Positions 7,233 through 13,163 are shown, numbered from the stretch's first letter. The stretch is 13,163 bases of DNA from CBDULX01 sp048550535 (GCA_048550535.1 JBLYYN010000016.1:1-13163); one strand, 5' to 3'. The notes: generated from the letters alone by a model not told the origin. Numbers and translations are program-made.

Positions 7233-7304
7233 AAAATCGTCTTTCCTCGGTAACTGCTCCTTGCGTTACTCTACCTCCTGCATCCATGCAGTCGTGACGA
7301 TTTT
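7233..7304 (-). repeat. Structured repeat, minus-strand three-way-junction copy
   Basis: 72 nt on the minus strand. The outer stem AAAATCGTC/GACGATTTT (7296-7304 with 7233-7241) is a perfect 9 bp. Hairpin 1 is CTGCATGGATGCAG (7278-7291). Hairpin 2 is GTAAC-GCAAGGAGCA-GTTAC (7250-7269). The joining strands are ACGA, GAGGTAGA and CGAGGAAA. Layout and lengths agree with the plus-strand copy at 6639-6709. Confidence 0.75.
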
Positions 7305-7324
7305 CCGAACTAGGGTCCTCACCA

Positions 7325-7397
7325 AATCCCCGCTCTCCGCCATAAAAAAAACCACCCTGTTTAGGGTGGCTTTATTTATGGCGGAGAGCGAGGGATT
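7325..7397. repeat. 73-bp palindrome joining the tRNA-Ser 3' end, its terminator and an inverted tRNA fragment
   Basis: The left arm (7325-7346) and right arm (7375-7397) are complementary over 22 of 23 positions with one gap. The right arm is the tRNA-Ser CCA end, acceptor 3' strand and part of the T-arm plus three trailing bases. The terminator hairpin fills the centre. This is the same arrangement as at tRNA-Arg, but here the inverted copy matches tRNA-Ser. Confidence 0.8.
7344..7371 (-). terminator. Intrinsic terminator of tRNA-Ser
   Basis: On the minus strand CCACCCT (7363-7369) pairs perfectly with AGGGTGG (7352-7358) around AAAC, followed by a run of eight T residues. It starts about ten bases after the encoded CCA. 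Confidence 0.92.
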
Positions 7398-7468
7398 CGA
7401 ACCCTCGATAGAGTTACCCCTATACACCCTTAGCAGGGGTGCGCCTTCAGCCACTCGGCCAGCTCTCC
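7379..7468 (-). tRNA. tRNA-Ser (anticodon GCU), CCA encoded
   Basis: 90 nt including the genomic CCA (7379-7381). The acceptor stem GGAGAGC/GCTCTCC is perfect, with discriminator G. The anticodon stem CACCC/GGGTG holds CTGCTAA with anticodon GCT, reading AGC and AGU. A long variable arm (TATAGGGGTAACTCTA) marks the class II serine type, and the T-arm shows GGTTCGAATCC. Its place directly after csrA matches E. coli serV. In E. coli serV and argV are neighbours in one transcript; here a terminator and about 470 bp of repeats separate them. Confidence 0.97.
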
Positions 7469-7480
7469 GTAGTCCTTAAT

Positions 7481-7504
7481 AAAAAGCGCCGCATTTCTGC
7501 GGCG
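7481..7504 (-). terminator. Intrinsic terminator after csrA
   Basis: On the minus strand CGCCGCA-GAAA-TGCGGCG (7487-7504) is a perfect 7-bp stem followed by CTTTTT. It lies about 60 bp after the csrA stop and only 12 bp before the tRNA-Ser 5' end. A T run on the other flank (7505-7510) could make it work in both directions. Confidence 0.88.
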
Positions 7505-7520
7505 TTTTTTAATGGTGCGT

Positions 7521-7549
7521 AATATACCTTCGATTAAGCTTTTGGTAAA
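7521..7549 (-). promoter_or_regulatory. Candidate promoter of tRNA-Ser
   Basis: TTTACC (7544-7549), a 17-nt spacer and TATATT (7521-7526) match consensus at four and five of six positions. Transcripts would begin near 7514, so the csrA terminator hairpin would lie in the tRNA leader. No other good -10 box is visible between that hairpin and the tRNA, which leaves only about 12 bp. Confidence 0.45.
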
Positions 7550-7562
7550 GCCCTTTTGAAGG

Positions 7563-7766
7563 TTATTCTACAGGTTCTGTATTGCCAGAAACCTGCCCTT
7601 CCTGCTCACGTTTAATGCGCTCGTAAATTTCTTCGCGGTGTACAGATATTTCTTTTGGTGCGTTTATGCCAATGCGGACCTGGTTGCCTTTGACCCCCAG
7701 TACCGTTACCGTGACATCATCACCAATCATTAACGTTTCGCCTACACGGCGGGTTAGAATTAACAT
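7563..7766 (-). CDS. csrA: Carbon storage regulator CsrA (RsmA)
   Basis: 67 residues, beginning MLILTRRVGETLMIGDDVTV and containing VKGNQVRIGINAPKEISVHREEIYERI, the full CsrA signature. L4 and R44, known RNA-contact residues in E. coli CsrA, are present. The dimer binds GGA motifs in leader RNAs, often over the ribosome site, and changes translation or stability of mRNAs for carbon flow, motility and biofilm. The length is close to E. coli CsrA (61 residues), with a slightly longer variable acidic tail. The ATG at 7766 has a good ribosome site (AGGA). The gene sits between lysC and tRNA-Ser in the usual order, with its own likely promoter and a terminator, so it probably forms a single-gene unit. 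Confidence 0.98.
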   Translation of the reverse strand: MLILTRRVGETLMIGDDVTVTVLGVKGNQVRIGINAPKEISVHREEIYERIKREQEGQVSGNTEPVE

Positions 7767-7782
7767 ACTTCCTGCTCCTTAA
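7767..7782 (-). promoter_or_regulatory. csrA ribosome binding site with two GGA motifs
   Basis: The minus strand reads AAGGAGCAGGAAGT directly before the ATG. Both GGA triplets fall in the ribosome binding region, the usual arrangement where CsrA represses its own translation. The 9-mer AAGGAGCAG also occurs in the hairpin-2 loop region of the repeat at 7233-7304. Confidence 0.6.
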
Positions 7783-7793
7783 TCTCAATCACC

Positions 7794-7846
7794 ATTGACA
7801 CAGATGCATTCTTGCATATCGTGACAATTAGTAACTGATTCTAACA
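7794..7846 (-). promoter_or_regulatory. csrA extended -10 promoter and leader hairpin
   Basis: TGTTAGAAT (TAGAAT at 7838-7843 with a TGn extension at 7844-7846) is a plausible extended -10 box without a clear -35. Just downstream, the leader can fold into a long imperfect hairpin (7794-7828): ATTG/CAAT at the base and TGCA-AGAA-TGCA at the tip. The hairpin ends about 28 bases before the csrA ATG. Confidence 0.45.
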
Positions 7847-7910
7847 CATCTCAGGCAAAATGCTGAAATTCTCCCATAAGTGGTATCAAGTATTTCCGAA
7901 TATCCGATAA

Positions 7911-9152
7911 TTAAACCTGATTGAGATTTCCATCATTCTCCAAACCAAATGCAGCGTGTAAAGTACGCACACCCAGTTCAAGATATTTCTCATCGATCAC
8001 CACAGAGATTTTAATTTCTGAGGTAGAAATCAATTTGATATTAATACTCTCTTTTGCCAGAGCTGAAAACATGGTGCTGGCTATGCCGGCATGTGATCTC
8101 ATACCAACACCGACCAGAGATAATTTAACAATCTGATTGTTACCATAGACCTTTTTAGCGGATACTTGCTCACCCGTTTGGGTGAGCAAAGCCAGTGCTT
8201 TGTCATAATCATTACGATGTACAGTGAAGGTGAAGTCGGTGGTACCATCTTCACCAATATTCTGTACGATCATATCGATTTCAATATTGGCTTCTGTAAT
8301 CGGTACCAGAATATCAGCCGCCACACCCGGTTTGTCGGGAACACCTGCGATGGTCAGTTGAGCTTCATCTCGGTTAAATGCGATTCCGGAAATCAGAGCC
8401 TGTTCCATCTCAGCATCCTCTAAAGTAATTAAGGTACCCGCACTTTCCCCTTCTTCAAAGGACGATAGCACGCGTAGGGGGACATTATATTTACCGGCAA
8501 ATTCCACCGATCGAATCTGCAACACCTTTGAGCCCAGGCTGGCCATTTCCAGCATTTCTTCAAAAGTGATGCGATCCAGTTTACGGGCCTTGGGTTCCAC
8601 CCGGGGATCGGTGGTGTAAACGCCGTCTACATCGGTATAAATCTGACACTCGTCGGCCTTCAGAGCAGCCGCCATGGCGACAGCTGTGGTATCGGAACCG
8701 CCTCGGCCCAGAGTGGTGATGCGACCGGAGTCATCAACACCCTGGAATCCCGCCACTACAATCACCTTGCCAGCGGCCAGGTCTTTTTTCATATTCTCGC
8801 ATTCGATGTCGAGTATACGCGCCTTACCATGGCTATCGTCGGTGATCATCTTGATTTGGGTGCCGGTGTAAGACACGGCAGGCATACCTTTCTTGAGTAA
8901 TGCCATACTTAACAGAGCAATGGTGACCTGTTCGCCGGTGGATACCAGCACATCCAGTTCCTGGGCCGGTGGATGATCATCGATTTCGTTCGCCAGTGCG
9001 ATCAGACGATTGGTTTCACCGCTCATGGCAGATACCACGACCACTACCTGTTTACCCTGTTTGCAGTGTCGGATCACTCGATCAGCCACAGCCTGGATAC
9101 GTTCAACCGAGCCAACTGAAGTACCGCCATATTTTTGAACAATCAGAGCCAT
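7911..9152 (-). CDS. lysC: Aspartate kinase (aspartokinase, monofunctional, feedback-type)
   Basis: 413 residues, catalysing the ATP-dependent phosphorylation of aspartate, the first step towards lysine, threonine, methionine and diaminopimelate. The kinase domain (about 1-245) shows KYGGTSV (7-13), VVVVSAMSGETNRL (37-50), STGEQV (71-76), GRGGSDTTAVAMAAAL (149-164) and YTDVDGVYTTDPR (172-184). Two ACT domains follow (about 265-340 and 345-410; LTIAGVPDKPGVAADI and LVGVGMRSHAGIAS), the site of end-product inhibition in this family. Length and layout fit the Pseudomonas/Corynebacterium type, not the fused aspartokinase-homoserine dehydrogenases. The ATG at 9152 gives the standard MALIVQKYGGTSV start but has no clear ribosome site. 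A likely internal start lies at codon 249. No terminator is obvious before csrA. Confidence 0.97.
   Translation of the reverse strand: MALIVQKYGGTSVGSVERIQAVADRVIRHCKQGKQVVVVVSAMSGETNRLIALANEIDDHPPAQELDVLVSTGEQVTIALLSMALLKKGMPAVSYTGTQIKMITDDSHGKARILDIECENMKKDLAAGKVIVVAGFQGVDDSGRITTLGRGGSDTTAVAMAAALKADECQIYTDVDGVYTTDPRVEPKARKLDRITFEEMLEMASLGSKVLQIRSVEFAGKYNVPLRVLSSFEEGESAGTLITLEDAEMEQALISGIAFNRDEAQLTIAGVPDKPGVAADILVPITEANIEIDMIVQNIGEDGTTDFTFTVHRNDYDKALALLTQTGEQVSAKKVYGNNQIVKLSLVGVGMRSHAGIASTMFSALAKESINIKLISTSEIKISVVIDEKYLELGVRTLHAAFGLENDGNLNQV
8166..8189 (-). other. Perfect 10-bp inverted repeat inside lysC
   Basis: TTGCTCACCC and GGGTGAGCAA flank a 4-nt loop (AAAC on the mRNA strand). It falls between the two ACT domains (codons about 322-329). 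No T run follows, so it is not a terminator. It may be chance from codon choice or a pause/stability element. Confidence 0.4.
8406..8420 (-). promoter_or_regulatory. Candidate internal translation start for the aspartokinase beta subunit
   Basis: An in-frame ATG (codon 249, start of MEQALISGIA) is preceded at 8-nt spacing by GAGG. It would yield a 165-residue protein holding just the two ACT domains. Aspartokinases of this type in Corynebacterium, Bacillus and Pseudomonas form alpha2beta2 enzymes whose beta subunit starts internally. The site is better than the one before the full-length start. Confidence 0.6.
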
Positions 9153-9180
9153 GAATTTGCAAATTACTCAATATATAACA

Positions 9181-9205
9181 AAAGAAACCCGCGTCAGGCG
9201 GGCTT
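9181..9205 (-). terminator. Intrinsic terminator after alaS
   Basis: On the minus strand AAGCCCGC pairs with GCGGGTTT (9198-9205 with 9185-9192, one G-U pair) around CTGAC, followed by CTTTTG. It lies about 80 bp after the alaS stop and about 30 bp before the lysC ATG. The T tract is interrupted, so some read-through into lysC is likely. Confidence 0.75.
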
Positions 9206-9232
9206 CATAGGAATTGCAGGATTATGTCACAA
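9204..9232 (-). promoter_or_regulatory. Weak candidate promoter of lysC
   Basis: TTGTGA (9227-9232), a 17-nt spacer and TATGAA (9204-9209), four of six matches each. The terminator hairpin would lie at the very start of the transcript. The alternative is that lysC depends on read-through from alaS. Confidence 0.25.
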
Positions 9233-9283
9233 GTGTTTTAAGAATGCGAGTATCGTACCTGGACAGGATTTACCTGTTTCGAA

Positions 9284-11905
9284 CTAGCTTAACTGTTGTG
9301 ACACCCAGTCTTTCACTGAGGCCAGCGCCTGATCCAGGTTTTCTGGCTGACTTCCACCGGCCATGGCCATGTCCGGTCGACCCCCACCTTTACCGCCGAC
9401 CTGGGATGCGACCATATTCACCAGCTCTCCCGCTTTCAGTTTCTGGGTCTGGTCTTTGCTGACGCCAGCGCACAGGCTGATTTTGGCACCGTCTACCGTA
9501 GCTAGAACTATGGCGGATGAACCCAGTTTATCTTTCATCTTGTCCATGGTTTCACGCAGGGATTTGGCATCGACACCATCCAGTTTCATGGCCAGCACCT
9601 TAATGCCTGCGACGTCAACAGCATCGGCGGTAATGTCACGACCGGTTTGAGTGGCCAGCTTGCTCTTCAGTTGGGACAGTTCTTTTTCCTGTGATTTAAC
9701 TTTTTCCAGCAGTTGTTGAACCTTGGTATCCAGCTCATCTCGGCTACCTTTAAGCAGGCCCGATAAGCGATTAATCTGGTGATCCTGTTGCTCGGCCCAG
9801 GCCACTGCCGCTTCACCGGTGATGGCCTCGATGCGACGTACTCCAGCAGCCACCCCGCCTTCGGAGACTATTTTGAAAAAACCGATATCGCCGGAACGAT
9901 CAACATGGGTACCCCCACAAAGTTCGGTAGAGAAATCCCCCATGGCAATCACTCTGACTCGATCTCCGTATTTTTCACCAAACAGTGCCATAGCACCTTT
10001 AGCTTTGGCCTCATCAATAGCCATTTCTTCTGCTTTGGTTTGCAGATTATGACGAATCTGCTCGTTCACACTGCGTTCGATCTCAAGCAACTGCTCGGGT
10101 TTAACCGCCTCGAAATGGGAAAAGTCGAAGCGAAGGCGTTCATTGTTGACTAAAGAGCCTTTCTGTTGCACATGCTCACCCAGCACTTCGCGTAAGGCCG
10201 CGTGCATGAGATGGGTGGCCGAGTGATTGCGGATGGTGGCCTGGCGACGATCGGCATCGATCATGGCTTCCAGTTCATCCCCCACTCTAATAGAGCCTTC
10301 CGAAAGCTGGCCAATATGGATAAAGGCCTGGCCCTGTTTCTGGGTATCCAGAACTTCAAATCGGGACGATGGATTCAGCAACAGGCCGGTATCCCCGACC
10401 TGGCCACCGGATTCTGCATAGAAAGGGGTGCGGGGTAGAATGATCACTGCTTCGTCACCGGCACTGATTTCATCCACCGCCTGGCCGTCTTTGTAGATGG
10501 CGACCACATTTGATCGGTCCAGCAGGTGATCATAACCAGTGAAATCGGTGACCACATCGGTGGTGATGGCATTGTTATAATCCATACCAAACTGGCTGGC
10601 GGCGCGGGCACGTTCGCGTTGCGCCTGCATTTCTTTTTCGAAACCCTTGAGATCCAGCTTAAGATTTTGCTCACGGGCTATATCCGCAGTCAGATCGACC
10701 GGAAAACCATAGGTATCATAGAGCTTGAACACCATATCCCCTGGAAGGGTTTTACCCTTGAGTCCGGCAATGCCTTCATCCAGAATCTTCATTCCCTGGT
10801 CCAGGGTTTCGGCAAAGCGTTGCTCTTCCAGTTTCAGCACCTGTTCCACATTGGCCTGGGCTTCGCTCAATTCGGGGTAAGCCTCACCCATTTCCTGAAC
10901 CAGAGTGTTCGCCAGTTTGTAGAAAAACAGATCATCCTGGCCCAGCTTGTGGCCATGGCGCAGGGCACGACGGATAATGCGGCGCAACACATAACCACGA
11001 CCTTCGTTGGATGGCATCACGCCATCCACAATGAGGAAGGCGCAGGAACGGATATGATCGGCAATGACTTTTAAGGAGTTATTATTCAAATCATCGGTAT
11101 GGGTCAGTTTAGCCGCCGCTGTGATCAAATGCTGGAACAGGTCAATATCGTAATTGCTGTGACCGTTCTGCAATATCGCCGCCAGTCGCTCCAGTCCCAT
11201 GCCCGTATCCACCGAAGGCCTGGGCAGTGGGTGCAAAGTACCGGCCTTGTCACGGTTGTACTGCATGAACACCAGATTCCAGATTTCGATGTAGCGATCG
11301 CCGTCTTCGTCTGGGGTTCCGGGAGGCCCACCCCAGATCTGTTCGCCATGATCGTAGAAGATTTCAGTACAGGGACCACAGGGGCCGGTATCACCCATGG
11401 CCCAGAAGTTATCGCTTTCGTATTTTTTGCCGGGTTTATCTCCAATACGTGAGAATCGTTTCGGGTCGACACCGACTTCTTTCAGCCAGATATCGGCCGC
11501 TTCATCGTCGTCCTCATACACCGTAACCCAGAGTTTTTCGGCTGCCAGGCCCAGGTCCTGTGTGAGAAACTCCCAGGCATAGTTAATGGCTTCGCGTTTG
11601 AAGTAATCGCCAAAGCTGAAATTACCCAGCATTTCAAAAAAGGTATGATGACGGGCCGTATAACCGACGTTCTCCAGGTCATTGTGCTTACCCCCGGCGC
11701 GTACACAACGCTGGCTACTGACTGCGGTTTTATAGCTGCGTTTATCCTGACCCAGAAACACATCTTTAAACTGCACCATACCGGCATTGGTAAATAACAG
11801 GGTGGGATCATTCCCCGGCACCAGTGAACTGGAAGCGACCACTTCGTGGCCCTTGCTCTTGAAATAATCCAGGAATTTTTGTCGGATTTCAGCAGTTGTC
11901 ATCAT
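9284..11905 (-). CDS. alaS: Alanyl-tRNA synthetase
   Basis: 873 residues, about the length of the E. coli enzyme (876). It charges tRNA-Ala and edits mischarged Ser and Gly. The class II core is at the N-terminus: RQKFLDYFKSKGH (8-20), HHTFFEMLGNFSFGDYFK (86-103, motif 2) and DTGMGLERLA (233-242, motif 3). The editing domain carries the metal-binding HSATH (561-565) and CGGTH (663-667). A coiled coil (about 705-755) leads to the C-Ala domain with GGKGGGRPDMAMAGG (837-851). All key residues are present and the gene looks intact. Two adjacent ATGs (11905 and 11902) compete as start; neither has a clear ribosome site, and the second gives the commoner MTTAEIR start. The 54-bp spacer before it is strongly AT-rich and holds a possible -10 (TATACT) but no good -35. 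Confidence 0.98.
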   Translation of the reverse strand: MMTTAEIRQKFLDYFKSKGHEVVASSSLVPGNDPTLLFTNAGMVQFKDVFLGQDKRSYKTAVSSQRCVRAGGKHNDLENVGYTARHHTFFEMLGNFSFGDYFKREAINYAWEFLTQDLGLAAEKLWVTVYEDDDEAADIWLKEVGVDPKRFSRIGDKPGKKYESDNFWAMGDTGPCGPCTEIFYDHGEQIWGGPPGTPDEDGDRYIEIWNLVFMQYNRDKAGTLHPLPRPSVDTGMGLERLAAILQNGHSNYDIDLFQHLITAAAKLTHTDDLNNNSLKVIADHIRSCAFLIVDGVMPSNEGRGYVLRRIIRRALRHGHKLGQDDLFFYKLANTLVQEMGEAYPELSEAQANVEQVLKLEEQRFAETLDQGMKILDEGIAGLKGKTLPGDMVFKLYDTYGFPVDLTADIAREQNLKLDLKGFEKEMQAQRERARAASQFGMDYNNAITTDVVTDFTGYDHLLDRSNVVAIYKDGQAVDEISAGDEAVIILPRTPFYAESGGQVGDTGLLLNPSSRFEVLDTQKQGQAFIHIGQLSEGSIRVGDELEAMIDADRRQATIRNHSATHLMHAALREVLGEHVQQKGSLVNNERLRFDFSHFEAVKPEQLLEIERSVNEQIRHNLQTKAEEMAIDEAKAKGAMALFGEKYGDRVRVIAMGDFSTELCGGTHVDRSGDIGFFKIVSEGGVAAGVRRIEAITGEAAVAWAEQQDHQINRLSGLLKGSRDELDTKVQQLLEKVKSQEKELSQLKSKLATQTGRDITADAVDVAGIKVLAMKLDGVDAKSLRETMDKMKDKLGSSAIVLATVDGAKISLCAGVSKDQTQKLKAGELVNMVASQVGGKGGGRPDMAMAGGSQPENLDQALASVKDWVSQQLS

Positions 11906-11959
11906 ATTAAATTACATTAAATAAATAGTATAAGTTTATGTTTAATATGTATATTATTA

Positions 11960-12403
11960 TTACATATCATCCAGGGATGTTAGCCTGAATACCCAATCCA
12001 GCGGAAATCCGCGGTTTTGTAAAAATTTGGCTCGTTTGGCCCGATCAGAATATTCCAGTACCGGCTCATTACCGTATTTCCTGGAATACTGCTGCTGCAA
12101 AATGGCTCGCCATTCCTGATTATTCCTGTCCAGAAACTCATCGACCAGCCCACTATCGACGCCACGTTCTCGCAGTTCCTGCTCAATTCGTAAGGGCCCA
12201 TAGCCTTTGTGCTTGCGCATATTAATATAACTTTCGGTAAAACGCTCATCCGACAGACAATTATTTGCCACTAACTGCTCGATAGCCGGAGCAATGTCGT
12301 TGTCATTAAAGCCCTTGCTTCTGAGTTTGCGGCTGAGCTCAAGTCGGGTGTGTTCCCTGCGAGACAGAAGCCCAATGGCCACTTCGGTGATGGATCGACT
12401 CAT
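11960..12403 (-). CDS. recX: Regulatory protein RecX
   Basis: 147 residues from the ATG at 12403, a normal size for proteobacterial RecX. Helical three-helix repeats show family signatures: AIGLLSRREHTRLELSRKL, LVANNCLSDERFTESYINMRKHKGYGPLRIEQELRERGV and FLQNRGFPLDWVFRL near the end. RecX binds RecA and RecA filaments and limits strand exchange and the SOS response. I reject a longer start at 12451 because it would lie inside the recA terminator; the chosen ATG has AGGA nine bases upstream (ACAGGAAATCGTT). It follows recA by 68 bp, the usual arrangement, and is probably expressed by read-through of the recA terminator, as in E. coli. Confidence 0.95.
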   Translation of the reverse strand: MSRSITEVAIGLLSRREHTRLELSRKLRSKGFNDNDIAPAIEQLVANNCLSDERFTESYINMRKHKGYGPLRIEQELRERGVDSGLVDEFLDRNNQEWRAILQQQYSRKYGNEPVLEYSDRAKRAKFLQNRGFPLDWVFRLTSLDDM

Positions 12404-12420
12404 AACGATTTCCTGTCTAA

Positions 12421-12458
12421 AAAAACAAAAGGCCGCAATGACAAATATCACTGCGGCC
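12421..12458 (-). terminator. Intrinsic terminator between recA and recX
   Basis: On the minus strand GGCCGCA/TGCGGCC (12452-12458 with 12431-12437) extends to an 11-bp stem with one A-C mismatch, followed by TTTTGTTTTTTT. In E. coli a similar hairpin between recA and recX lets only a small fraction of transcripts through, which keeps RecX scarce. Confidence 0.9.
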
Positions 12459-12471
12459 TGGTTTACATCAA

Positions 12472-13163
12472 TTACTCAGTCATTTCTGCCATTTGTTCGG
12501 CGGTCATTTCGAGCACAGCATCAGCCTTGGTTTCCTTGCCTTTGATATCGCCCTCATCTTTCTTCGATACTTTTGCCGGCATGAGTTCAGCACGTATTCT
12601 GGCTTCGATGTCATCGGCGATGTCTGGATTCTCCTTAAGGAAGGTTCGCACCTTGTCCTTACCCTGGCCAATACGGTCACCGTTATAACTGTACCAGGCC
12701 CCGGATTTTTCCACGATTTTGTTGGCCACTCCCAGATCGATGAGTTCGCCCTCCCGGGATATGCCTTCGCCGTAGAGGATTTCAAAATTGACCTGCTTGA
12801 ACGGTGGTGCCACCTTGTTTTTCACTACTTTGACCTTGGTTTCATTACCCAGAATCTCATCGCCTTTCTTGATGGCGCCGGTACGGCGAATATCCAGCCT
12901 GACCGAGGCATAAAACTTAAGCGCATTACCGCCGGTAGTGGTTTCCGGATTCCCGAACATCACGCCAATTTTCATACGAATCTGGTTAATGAAAATCACC
13001 AGGGTATTAGAGCGTTTGATATTGGCCGTTAACTTACGCAGCGCCTGGGACATGAGTCGTGCCTGCAGACCCATATGGGAATCGCCCATGTCTCCTTCGA
13101 TTTCAGCTTTGGGTGTCAACGCTGCCACCGAGTCAATAACCACTATATCCACCGCACCGGAAC
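12472..13163 (-). CDS. recA: Recombinase A, C-terminal two thirds (5' end cut off by window edge)
   Basis: About 230 residues are visible, from SGAVDIVVIDSVAALTPKAE (Walker B strand and loop L1) through GDSHMGLQARLMSQALRKL, the L2 region MFGNPETTTGGNALKFYASVRLDIRR, and the C-terminal domain GAWYSYNGDRIGQGKDKVRTFLKENP. RecA forms ATP-dependent filaments on single-stranded DNA, drives homologous strand exchange and triggers LexA self-cleavage. The Walker A region, start codon and promoter lie beyond the right edge. The end (ADAVLEMTAEQMAEMTE) is less acidic than the E. coli tail; that tail modulates activity, so minor differences are expected. No frameshift or stop is seen. Confidence 0.98.
   Translation of the reverse strand, partial: SGAVDIVVIDSVAALTPKAEIEGDMGDSHMGLQARLMSQALRKLTANIKRSNTLVIFINQIRMKIGVMFGNPETTTGGNALKFYASVRLDIRRTGAIKKGDEILGNETKVKVVKNKVAPPFKQVNFEILYGEGISREGELIDLGVANKIVEKSGAWYSYNGDRIGQGKDKVRTFLKENPDIADDIEARIRAELMPAKVSKKDEGDIKGKETKADAVLEMTAEQMAEMTE

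Noticed and set aside
6191..7304. CRISPR array or integron attC sites
   Set aside because: The repeats vary in sequence, spacing and orientation, so not CRISPR. They lack the paired core sites of attC and no gene cassettes or integrase are seen.
6191..7304. A single CsrB-type sRNA gene
   Set aside because: The GGA-loop hairpins occur on both strands and are interrupted by a tRNA with its own promoter and terminator, so one continuous sponge RNA is not supported.
9153..9283. Lysine riboswitch before lysC
   Set aside because: Only about 130 bp separate the genes, mostly the alaS terminator; there is no room or visible five-helix fold for that riboswitch class.
10526..11074. Long plus-strand open frame (182 codons) opposite alaS
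   Set aside because: It is the antisense shadow of an intact, strongly recognised alaS and resembles no family; there is no ribosome site or promoter of note.
12404..12451. Longer RecX start adding 16 residues
   Set aside because: The extension (MIFVIAAFCFF...) is the recA terminator read as codons; the ATG at 12403 has a ribosome site and gives the usual RecX size.

Overview
The window looks like the chromosome of a gammaproteobacterium. On the minus strand it carries recA (5' end cut off by the window edge), recX, alaS, lysC, csrA, tRNA-Ser(GCU) and tRNA-Arg(ACG). E. coli has the same order (recA-recX-alaS-csrA-serV-argV) and many other gammaproteobacteria add lysC between alaS and csrA. 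I cannot name the genus. Every gene I support is on the minus strand, so the window reads right to left.

Right half (7481-13163): conserved housekeeping genes. They cover recombination (RecA and its modulator RecX), alanyl-tRNA synthetase, a feedback-type aspartokinase with a likely internal start for a separate ACT-domain subunit, and the global RNA-binding regulator CsrA. Intrinsic terminators follow recA, alaS and csrA. The csrA leader has two GGA motifs over its ribosome binding site, as expected of autoregulation.

Middle (about 5466-7480): two tRNA genes in almost 2 kb of non-coding DNA full of inverted repeats. Each tRNA 3' end and its terminator lie inside a roughly 70-bp palindrome, because an inverted copy of that tRNA's own 3' end sits beyond the terminator. 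Between and beyond the tRNAs is a family of structured repeats in both orientations. Two 71-72 nt copies fold on paper into the same three-way junction with different but complementary stems. Many hairpins show GGA in the loop, some very like the CsrA consensus site, and csrA is a few hundred bases away.

Left part (1-5465): a tightly packed three-gene operon, visibly more AT-rich than the housekeeping block and on the 3' side of tRNA-Arg, hence probably accessory DNA. It encodes (i) two GAF-like domains joined through a membrane helix to a HlyD-type periplasmic adaptor, (ii) a PqqD-like domain joined to an M50 site-2-protease membrane core and a second HlyD-like adaptor, and (iii) a divergent SecA paralogue running off the left edge. 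A dedicated SecA motor with two unusual adaptor proteins suggests a specialised export or processing system of unknown cargo. This operon and the structured repeats are the most interesting parts of the window.
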